This document shows positions 7,600-12,359 of a stretch of 12,359 bases of DNA, piece after piece; position 1 is the first letter of the stretch; each line of letters opens with the position of its first letter. The stretch comes from DAOVQB01 sp023128935 (GTDB taxonomy: Bacteria; Eisenbacteria; RBG-16-71-46; CAIMUX01; WJJG01): contig DAOVQB010000130.1 in assembly GCA_030628905.1 (NCBI GenBank), positions 1 through 12,359 on the forward strand. Reading direction: 5' to 3'. The translations under genes were made by a program, and so were the position numbers. The notes under the pieces were generated by a model. That model was not told the DNA's origin. It saw only the letters and a list, made by a program, of their open reading frames with translations, and did no database searches.

Positions 7600-8073
7600 T
7601 TAGTCTCCGTGCCCCGCCGGGCGCGGTCCCGGGAGAATCTTGCTGCCCGCGGGTTTGATCTCGCGCGCGATCAGGGAAGCGCCGCGGAACCCGGCCGCGC
7701 GACCCGCCTGGAGGATCTGCTTGATCTCCCCGTAGTGGACGCTGCGGTCCGCCTTGACCTGGAACTGCAGGCCGGGATCGGCCTGGTGGCGCATCCGCAG
7801 CGTGCCGGCCAGGTCCGCCTGGTCGATCGGGTCGGTTCCCAAGAACATCCGCCCGTTCCCCTGCAGGACCACGGTCAGGGTCAGGCCCGTGTCCTCGGAT
7901 GCGTCCTCAACGTTGCGCGCCTGCGGCAGGTCGACGCCCACGCCCTGCTGGAGCAAGGGGGTCACCACGATGAAAATGATGAGGACCACCAGCATCACGT
8001 CCACGAGGGGCGTGATGTTGATCTCGCTGTTCAGCGACTGGCCGGCCGGCCGGTTGTTGCCTCGAGCTTCCAT
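7600..8073 (-). CDS. exbD: ExbD/TolR-family protein 1 (TonB motor subunit)
   Basis: 157 residues. ATG at 8073 is preceded by GGAG about 6-7 bases upstream and lies inside exbB, so the two genes overlap by 43 bases in different frames, which suggests translational coupling. One membrane helix (about 23-43) carries NITPLVDVMLVVL, with Asp25 at exactly the E. coli ExbD position. The periplasmic domain has LTLTVVLQGNGRMFLG and a QVKADRSVHYGEIKQIL segment typical of the family's folded end. It differs clearly from the second ExbD outside the helix, so the pair is an older duplication and not a recent one. In the complex, ExbD subunits sit inside an ExbB pentamer. Such doubled exbD genes are common in tonB operons of Acidobacteriota, Bacteroidota and related groups and may form a mixed dimer; that is inference. 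Confidence 0.93.
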   Translation of the reverse strand: MEARGNNRPAGQSLNSEINITPLVDVMLVVLIIFIVVTPLLQQGVGVDLPQARNVEDASEDTGLTLTVVLQGNGRMFLGTDPIDQADLAGTLRMRHQADPGLQFQVKADRSVHYGEIKQILQAGRAAGFRGASLIAREIKPAGSKILPGPRPAGHGD

Positions 8074-8756
8074 GAGTTGCTCCGTGACCTCTTGATGAAG
8101 TAGTCGACCAGCTCGCTGCTGGCATTGCTCATTTCGCTGTCGATGCGCTCCATCTGCCCCAGGAAGTAGTTGAAGCCCCAGACTGCGGGGAGCGCGACCA
8201 GGATGCCGGCCGCGGTGTTCACCAGCGCCTCCGCGATGCCGCCGGCCACCGCGCCGATCCCGCCCGAGCCAGCCGCGGCCATTCCGAAGAAGCTGTTCAT
8301 GATGCCGACCACCGTGCCGAACAGGCCCACGAATGGCGCGGTGGCCGCGATCGATGCCAGGCCGGGCAGGCCCCGCTTGAACTCCTGGGTGATCAGTACG
8401 CTCTCACGCTCGGTGGCGCTGCGGATGGTGTCTTCGAAGCCCTCGGCAAAGCAGTCCGTCTCCCACCCGGGTGTCTGGTCCAGGATGGCGGCGGAGTAGA
8501 TGCGCGCCAGGTGGCTCTGCGGGTGTTTCCTGGCCTCCTCGACCACCTCGTCAAGCTTGTTCTCGGCGAGCAGGCGCTGGGTCACCCGGACGAAGTCGAG
8601 CGATTGCTTGTGCGCCTTGCGCAGCAGCAGCCAGCGGTCGATCATGATCCCGGTCGAGTAGACTGACATCACGAGCAGGAAGATCAAGACCAGGTGCCCG
8701 ACCGTCCCCATCGAATGCCAAATCTCGATCGGTCCGTAGGCGGTCGCTGGATGCAT
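8031..8756 (-). CDS. exbB: ExbB (MotA/TolQ/ExbB proton channel family)
   Basis: 241 residues, close to the E. coli ExbB length of 244. ATG at 8756 has GGGGG 8 bases upstream and lies 13 bases after the tonB stop codon. Three membrane helices are visible: about 18-38, 132-155 and 170-198. The family core TAPFVGLFGTVVGIMNSF (138-156) is nearly identical to E. coli, and GIAEAL places Glu176 at the same number as the essential glutamate of E. coli ExbB. The long cytoplasmic loop (about 42-128) and the charged tail are as expected. It forms the inner-membrane pentamer that conducts protons and drives TonB. Its last 43 bases also encode the start of exbD1. TolQ is a close relative, but the neighbouring tonB and receptor genes favour ExbB. 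Confidence 0.95.
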   Translation of the reverse strand: MHPATAYGPIEIWHSMGTVGHLVLIFLLVMSVYSTGIMIDRWLLLRKAHKQSLDFVRVTQRLLAENKLDEVVEEARKHPQSHLARIYSAAILDQTPGWETDCFAEGFEDTIRSATERESVLITQEFKRGLPGLASIAATAPFVGLFGTVVGIMNSFFGMAAAGSGGIGAVAGGIAEALVNTAAGILVALPAVWGFNYFLGQMERIDSEMSNASSELVDYFIKRSRSNSWKLEATTGRPASR

Positions 8757-8769
8757 TGCGTCTGCCCCC

Positions 8770-9522
8770 TTAGTTCAGGATGAAGTCTACCGTCAGCGCG
8801 AAATAAACATCGACGGGGATGCCGTTGCGCTCCCCGGGTCGGAATCGCCAGCGTTTGAGTGCCTCGATTGCGGCTTCCGTGCAGCCCAGGCGCAAGCCCT
8901 GCACCACCCTGATGTCACCCACCGTCCCATCCCGTCGAATCACGGCCTCGAGTCTCACCTCGCCCTCGACGCGGGCGCGGCGCGCAATCATCGGATACTC
9001 AGGCTGAACCCGATGAATCACCACCGGCACCGAGACGTCACCGCCGGCCCAAAGCAGACCGCCGGGGACACCGCCGGGGACACCGCCCGGGGTACCGCCG
9101 GGAACGCCCCCCGACACGCCCTCTTCCACTCCCGCGCCGGCCGCCGCCGGCGGTGCCCCCGCAACAGGCTCGGTGTTGATCGCCTCTGGTGTCATTTGCG
9201 GCTGCATAATCTCGGTGGACATCGGTGGGGGCGCCTGAGCCTCCGGTCGCGGGGGAGCCGGAGTGAATTCAGAGGCCGGCGACACAGGTGCAGCTGTAGC
9301 CGTAGGCCCAGTCCCAGCCCCAGGCGCCGATGCCGCCGGTGGAGGCGCGAAACGCAGGAATGTTACCTGGAGCGGCGGCTCGCTGATCGGAGGCTCCTTG
9401 AGATGGCTCTCGATCGCAATCGCCGCCAGGGCGCCCAGGTGCAGGCCGAACGCCACGCCGAGGGTCGCCGGCCGCCAGAGGGGCCGCGCGTCGCGGCGCG
9501 ATTCAATCAGGTTCTCGAACAA
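8770..9522 (-). CDS. tonB: TonB energy-transducing protein
   Basis: 250 residues, first gene of the operon. The start is TTG at 9522, supported by GGGGAGG (9536-9530) with a 7-base gap. One membrane anchor (about 20-38) carries His28, matching the key histidine of the TonB anchor; the serine four residues before it in E. coli is Ala24 here. A proline/alanine-rich region (about 59-130) should span the periplasm and is followed by a Gly-Gly-Val-Pro repeat (about 135-155). The C-terminal TonB domain (about 165-249) has VQPEYPMIARRARVEGEV and ALKRWRFRPGERNGIPVDV, both family hallmarks. It transmits force to the TonB box of outer-membrane receptors; the receptor at 4268-7162 is the obvious local client. 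The rare start codon combined with a strong ribosome binding site and a structured leader hints at controlled expression. Confidence 0.94.
   Translation of the reverse strand: MFENLIESRRDARPLWRPATLGVAFGLHLGALAAIAIESHLKEPPISEPPLQVTFLRFAPPPAASAPGAGTGPTATAAPVSPASEFTPAPPRPEAQAPPPMSTEIMQPQMTPEAINTEPVAGAPPAAAGAGVEEGVSGGVPGGTPGGVPGGVPGGLLWAGGDVSVPVVIHRVQPEYPMIARRARVEGEVRLEAVIRRDGTVGDIRVVQGLRLGCTEAAIEALKRWRFRPGERNGIPVDVYFALTVDFILN
9059..9118 (-). repeat. 12-bp in-frame repeats coding the TonB Gly-Gly-Val/Thr-Pro segment
   Basis: Five 12-bp units: two identical copies of CCGCCGGGGACA (plus strand) and three diverged ones. Read in tonB they give GGVP/GGTP tetrapeptides at about residues 135-155, between the proline-rich arm and the folded end. 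In-frame units could change number without breaking the gene, altering linker length. Confidence 0.85.
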
Positions 9523-9583
9523 GCGCTTGCCTCCCCAGGCGCCTAGGGTGCCTCGAAGCGCTTCAGGCGCCTAGGGCGCCTCG
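9521..9583. promoter_or_regulatory. Nested inverted and direct repeats in the tonB leader
   Basis: Reading on the plus strand: AAGCGCTT (9521-9528, overlapping the tonB start codon), the tonB ribosome binding site, CAGGCGCCTAGGGTGCCTCG (9536-9555), the palindrome GAAGCGCTTC (9555-9564), then CAGGCGCCTAGGGCGCCTCG (9564-9583). The two 20-bp units match at 19 positions and start 28 bases apart. Each contains a hairpin with 7-bp arms (AGGCGCC / GGCGCCT around TAG, the first with one G-T mismatch), and both flank a perfect 10-bp palindrome. The layout suggests paired operator sites or an RNA structure controlling tonB start access. It does not resemble a Fur box, which is AT-rich. Confidence 0.7.
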
Positions 9584-9844
9584 CTGCTCATCCGGGCGGA
9601 ATCCTGCGCCGTCTATCCCCATCTCCCCTGTGGGTCGGCAGTTTTGACTCTCTTCCCAATTGTCATTCGGGATGGGCGGTGCCCATTTCCGGTGTCACCA
9701 CGGGTGAGGGGGGCCGGTCAAGCAAAGCCCCTAGGATGCCGAATATCATTGATAGGGAGGAATTCCATGCCCGGCATGACAACCCTGGTGGATCCGGGCA
9801 GGGCCAGGTATGGCCGGTGCACTGTCCGTGATGGAGGAGCATGG
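9584..9844. other. Remainder of tonB / yfiR-like divergent intergenic region
   Basis: No separate gene is supported. The stretch must hold the promoter for the yfiR-like/kinase pair and probably that for tonB. A TTGACT at 9644-9649 looks like a -35 box, but no fitting -10 box follows; TATCAT at 9744-9749 looks like a -10 box, but has no good -35. Two ribosome binding sites for the downstream gene are listed separately. Confidence 0.4.
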
Positions 9845-9847
9845 ATG
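9756..9847 (+). promoter_or_regulatory. Two in-frame ribosome binding sites for the yfiR-like gene
   Basis: GGAGG at 9756-9760 lies 6 bases before ATG 9767, and GGAGG at 9833-9837 lies 7 bases before ATG 9845. Both starts share a reading frame. The later start places the signal peptide at the very N-terminus and is preferred; the earlier would add 26 residues before it. Confidence 0.6.
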
Positions 9848-10504
9848 AAACGGGAGTGGTTGCGGCAAGCCTGCCGATGCGCAGCCAGAGCGCTGCTGCT
9901 GGCGCTGCTGTGCCTGGCGCCGGAGCTGTGTCCCGCGATCGCACCCGCCTTTGCCTCCACCGTCCATCTGTACTACGAGGATGCCTTCGACGATGTGCAG
10001 GCGACACAGGAGACCGAGACAGAGATAAAGGCGGCGTTCCTGCTGAGGTTCCCTGACTTCATCAGCTGGCGGAGGTCCCCGGGCGACACGCTGCACATCG
10101 GCGTGACCGGCGATGACGAACTGCTGGGCATGCTGTTGCGTCTGGCCGAGCGGGAGAGTCAGCCCGGGCTCGGCGCGCCCTATGTCATCGCGGTCACCCG
10201 AGTCACCGGCCCGGCCGCGGCGCAGCGTTGCGAGATCCTGGTCTTGGGCGACGCCGTGGTCCCGGATTTCCTCCCGCCCCTAATGGAGGTGCACAAGGCC
10301 GGGATCTTGACCGTGGGTGTCTGGGATGAACCCCGGGGCGGCGCCATTATCCGTCTCTTCCGCGACGGCAATCGCGTGCGTTTCGATATCAGCCAGACGC
10401 TGGCGAAGGAGGCCGGGCTGAGGATTAGCTCCAAGCTGCTGAACCTCGCGCGTGAGCGGTCCAGCCGCGTGGTCCGTGACATAATTGAACCAGCTAGAGG
10501 ATAA
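9845..10504 (+). CDS. YfiR-family (DUF4154) periplasmic signalling protein
   Basis: From ATG 9845 the product has 219 residues. Residues 1-38 form a signal peptide (KREWLRQ, a hydrophobic run of about 13-27, likely cut near AFAS). Family patterns follow: KAAFLLRFPDFISW (62-75), a central alpha/beta stretch ending in CEILVLGD (129-136), ILTVGVWDEP (154-163), and the closing block RVRFDISQTLAKEAGLRISS with KLLNLAR. In Pseudomonas, YfiR is a periplasmic repressor that binds the CHASE-type domain of the diguanylate cyclase YfiN; many other family members sit next to sensor kinases or TonB-dependent receptors. Here the sensor kinase starts 9 bases downstream, so this protein probably modulates it. 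The disulfides described for Pseudomonas YfiR cannot form in the mature part, which has a single cysteine (Cys129). An upstream start at 9767 is also possible. Confidence 0.87.
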   Translation: MKREWLRQACRCAARALLLALLCLAPELCPAIAPAFASTVHLYYEDAFDDVQATQETETEIKAAFLLRFPDFISWRRSPGDTLHIGVTGDDELLGMLLRLAERESQPGLGAPYVIAVTRVTGPAAAQRCEILVLGDAVVPDFLPPLMEVHKAGILTVGVWDEPRGGAIIRLFRDGNRVRFDISQTLAKEAGLRISSKLLNLARERSSRVVRDIIEPARG

Positions 10505-10513
10505 GCTTCATTC

Positions 10514-12055
10514 ATGTGGATCCCGCACGCCACACCGCACCTCTCGTTGCGCAAGAAGCTGATCGGCTTCACGCTATTGGCCACGACGGTCGTCATCCTG
10601 GGCCTGGGCCTTTTCTTCATCCATCGCGAGAACCGCATGGTGCGCAGAAGCGGCGTGCAGCTCGCGGAGCAGGCCACCGACCTCATGGCCTTGAGTACCG
10701 CCCCGGCGGTCCTCTTCGCGGACCGCGAGGCGGTTCGCGAGGCACTCACCTCGCTGCGCGCGGTGCCCGATATTGAACAGGCCTGGGTCTGCAACAGCCA
10801 GGGGCATCTGATGGCCCACTTCGATCGGCGCCTGCCGCCGGCCGCGGTGGACAGCGCGGGCGTCCTGCAGATCGACACCTCGCGCCTGATGGTGGTCGAG
10901 CGGCCGATCGAGCACCGGGGTCGGGCGATCGGATCGCTCTTCGTCGCCTTCGACACGGCCCCGCTCGTCGGCCAGGCAAACCAGAACGTTGCGCTCGTCG
11001 CCGCGGTCACCCTGGCCGCGATGCTGTTGTCGGGCCTGGTGTCGCGTGCCCTCTTTCAAACCGTGGCGCGCCGGTTGCATCGGCTGGCCGAGGGTGCCCA
11101 CAGCCTCGCTGCCGGAGAGCTCGACACGCGCATCCCGGATTCGGGCCGCGATGAAATCGGCCTGCTGGCAGAAAGCTTCAACACCATGGTTGCCTCGATC
11201 CAGGCCGCCAACAAGCGCCTGCGGCGCTCCCAGGCGCAGGTGCAGCATTACGCCGATGACCTGGAGAAGATGGTCGAGGACCGCACGCGTGAGTTGCGCG
11301 CCGCGAAGGAGGCGGCCGAGACTGCGAGCATAGTAAAATCCGAGTTCTTGGCAAACGTCTCGCATGAAATCCGCACACCGCTCAACGGCATCATCGGTCT
11401 GGTGGATGTGCTCGCCGTCTCAGATGTGTCCCAGGAGCAGCTGGCCTGGATCGGCAACATCCTGCAGTGCGGGGAGAACCTGCTCGCCCTGATCAACGAC
11501 GTGCTCGACTTCTCCAAGATCGAGTCGGGCAAGCTGGATCTGCAGGAGCGCCCTTTCCAGCCGAAGCGGACGGCCGCGCGCGCCATTGCCACGGTCAAGC
11601 CCACGGCCGATTACCAGGGTCTCTACTTGGAGCTCGAGGTGATCGGCGACCCAATGCTGACATTGATGGCCGACGAGCGCCGCCTCTTCCAGGTGCTGCT
11701 CAATCTCGTGGCGAACGCGGTAAAGTTCACCGAGCGGGGCGGCGTCCGCGTGGTGGCCAGGCTCACCCCGGACGCAGCGCACCACAGTTGCCATACGCGC
11801 TTCGAGGTGACTGACACCGGCATCGGCATAGCGCCGGAGAAACTCGAGATGATCTTCGAAAGCTTCACCCAGGTCGACGGTTCGTCGGCCCGCCGCTATG
11901 GGGGCACCGGGCTCGGACTGGCGATCGCGCGCCGGCTTACCCTGATGATGGGCGGGAATCTCACTGTCAGGAGCACTCTCGGGCAAGGCTCTACCTTCAC
12001 GGTCGACGTGACGCTACCGCTGGCTGAGAATGAGGCCGGGGAAGAGGCCGCGTAG
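10514..12055 (+). CDS. Membrane sensor histidine kinase (CHASE8-HAMP-HisKA-HATPase)
   Basis: 513 residues. ATG at 10514 has only a distant GAGG (about 13 bases upstream), consistent with coupling to the preceding gene. Membrane helices at about 16-36 and 159-180 flank a periplasmic domain whose APAVLFADREAVREALTSL and IEQAWVCNSQGHLM look like CHASE8. A HAMP domain (about 180-235, ending DEIGLLAESFNTMV) and a coiled coil lead to the HisKA dimer domain with NVSHEIRTPLNGI; His284 is the phosphorylation site. The HATPase domain has its N box (Asn397, Asn401), DTGIGIAPE (Asp434), FESFTQ and GGTGLGLAIARRL. All catalytic boxes appear intact. Related proteins are often hybrids with a C-terminal receiver; this one stops right after the ATPase domain and no response-regulator gene follows in the window, so its phosphoryl target is unknown. 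With the yfiR-like gene it forms a two-gene operon. Confidence 0.93.
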   Translation: MWIPHATPHLSLRKKLIGFTLLATTVVILGLGLFFIHRENRMVRRSGVQLAEQATDLMALSTAPAVLFADREAVREALTSLRAVPDIEQAWVCNSQGHLMAHFDRRLPPAAVDSAGVLQIDTSRLMVVERPIEHRGRAIGSLFVAFDTAPLVGQANQNVALVAAVTLAAMLLSGLVSRALFQTVARRLHRLAEGAHSLAAGELDTRIPDSGRDEIGLLAESFNTMVASIQAANKRLRRSQAQVQHYADDLEKMVEDRTRELRAAKEAAETASIVKSEFLANVSHEIRTPLNGIIGLVDVLAVSDVSQEQLAWIGNILQCGENLLALINDVLDFSKIESGKLDLQERPFQPKRTAARAIATVKPTADYQGLYLELEVIGDPMLTLMADERRLFQVLLNLVANAVKFTERGGVRVVARLTPDAAHHSCHTRFEVTDTGIGIAPEKLEMIFESFTQVDGSSARRYGGTGLGLAIARRLTLMMGGNLTVRSTLGQGSTFTVDVTLPLAENEAGEEAA

Positions 12056-12173
12056 CCGGCGGATCGTATCTTGATTGCCGTGGGAGACGGATTCCCTTGC
12101 CGTCAGCATCTGGCTGTTGCCGTATCCTTTCAGCAATCCTCTCGGCCACGCTCCGCCAGGCCCTGACCAGGAA
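12056..12173. other. Short convergent spacer
   Basis: 118 bases between the kinase stop codon and the stop codon of the minus-strand gene from the right edge. A weak GACGG/CCGTC inverted repeat lies near 12090-12108 with a 9-base loop. There is no T-run, so termination here is not clear. Confidence 0.4.
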
Positions 12174-12359
12174 CTAGCGGAACAGCGCTTTTATGGAACC
12201 CCAGGTCGAGTCAACAGTGTCCGTAGGCTCCCGGACGGCCCGCACCGTCAGCTCGAAAGTCCCCGAACCTTCCAAATCGTTACCCGCAATGGGGCCGCCG
12301 TAGTATCCGATGAGTAGCTCGAAGTCGATAAACGGAGTAAGGTCAATGGCCCGGATCTG
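12174..12359 (-). CDS. C-terminal part of an unrecognised protein (5' end beyond right edge)
   Basis: The reverse strand from the right edge reads 61 sense codons to TAG at 12174-12176. About 70% of codons end in G or C, as expected of coding sequence here, and composition is protein-like: FIDFELLIGYYGGPIAGND, then GSGTFELTVRAV and a tail WGSIKALFR. I do not recognise the family. The alternating hydrophobic and polar residues suggest beta strands, possibly a secreted or envelope protein, but that is a guess. It points toward the kinase gene tail to tail. An overlapping 80-codon plus-strand frame in the same place looks much less protein-like. Confidence 0.55.
   Translation of the reverse strand, partial: QIRAIDLTPFIDFELLIGYYGGPIAGNDLEGSGTFELTVRAVREPTDTVDSTWGSIKALFR

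Noticed and set aside
7072..8103. Plus-strand open frame of 343 codons across the two exbD genes
   Set aside because: It runs antisense to two clear ExbD genes and has histidine/aspartate-rich shadow composition.
9536..9583. Fur box or other known iron-response operator before tonB
   Set aside because: Fur boxes are AT-rich; these repeats are GC-rich and centred on CCTAGG.
12090..12165. tRNA-Ser-like stretch on the minus strand (GGAGCGTGGCCGAG)
   Set aside because: Only the start resembles a tRNA; there is no matching acceptor 3' strand and no TTCGAATC T-loop at the right distance.
12075..12317. 80-codon plus-strand open frame after the kinase gene
   Set aside because: It overlaps the more protein-like minus-strand frame, lacks a good ribosome binding site and shows no motif.

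Overview
The window (about 60% GC or slightly more, somewhat lower at the left end) comes from a diderm bacterium: it encodes an outer-membrane TonB-dependent receptor and a complete TonB/ExbB/ExbD energy-transduction set. A receptor with an N-terminal carboxypeptidase-regulatory-like domain, a tonB-exbB-exbD-exbD operon and a YfiR/CHASE8-kinase pair together suggest Acidobacteriota or a neighbouring deep-branching Gram-negative phylum. That placement is inference; no marker gene settles it.

Left part (1-3901). A secreted glycoside hydrolase resembling family 31 enters from the left edge on the minus strand; its start at 600 has a strong ribosome binding site and its 3' end lies outside the window. 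A 317-base intergenic region separates it from a divergent plus-strand gene for a two-domain HDOD protein whose receiver domain has lost its phosphorylation site. Then comes asnA, the ammonia-dependent asparagine synthetase.

Middle part (3902-9522). A 366-base spacer carries seven tandem copies of a 17-bp unit and ends at the ribosome binding site of a 964-residue TonB-dependent receptor. Tail to tail with it, with overlapping stop codons, lies a minus-strand operon read tonB > exbB > exbD1 > exbD2. The key ExbB glutamate (E176) and both ExbD aspartates (D25, D22) are retained, so this looks like a working proton-driven motor beside its probable client receptor. The tonB leader holds a compact nested array of inverted and direct repeats.

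Right part (9523-12359). Divergent from tonB is a two-gene operon: a secreted YfiR-family (DUF4154) protein and, 9 bases later, a membrane sensor kinase with a CHASE8-like periplasmic domain, HAMP, HisKA and HATPase domains. In the described YfiR/YfiN pair the CHASE8-type partner is a diguanylate cyclase; here it is a histidine kinase without a receiver domain. A minus-strand gene fragment of unknown function enters from the right edge.

Working model (inference): the receptor imports a ligand using energy from its neighbouring TonB motor, while the YfiR-like protein and CHASE8 kinase report on the periplasm and may tune the locus. The most unusual points are the nested repeat array in the tonB leader, the 17-bp minisatellite before the receptor gene, the YfiR/kinase pairing, and the two edge genes that are easily missed because they run out of the window.
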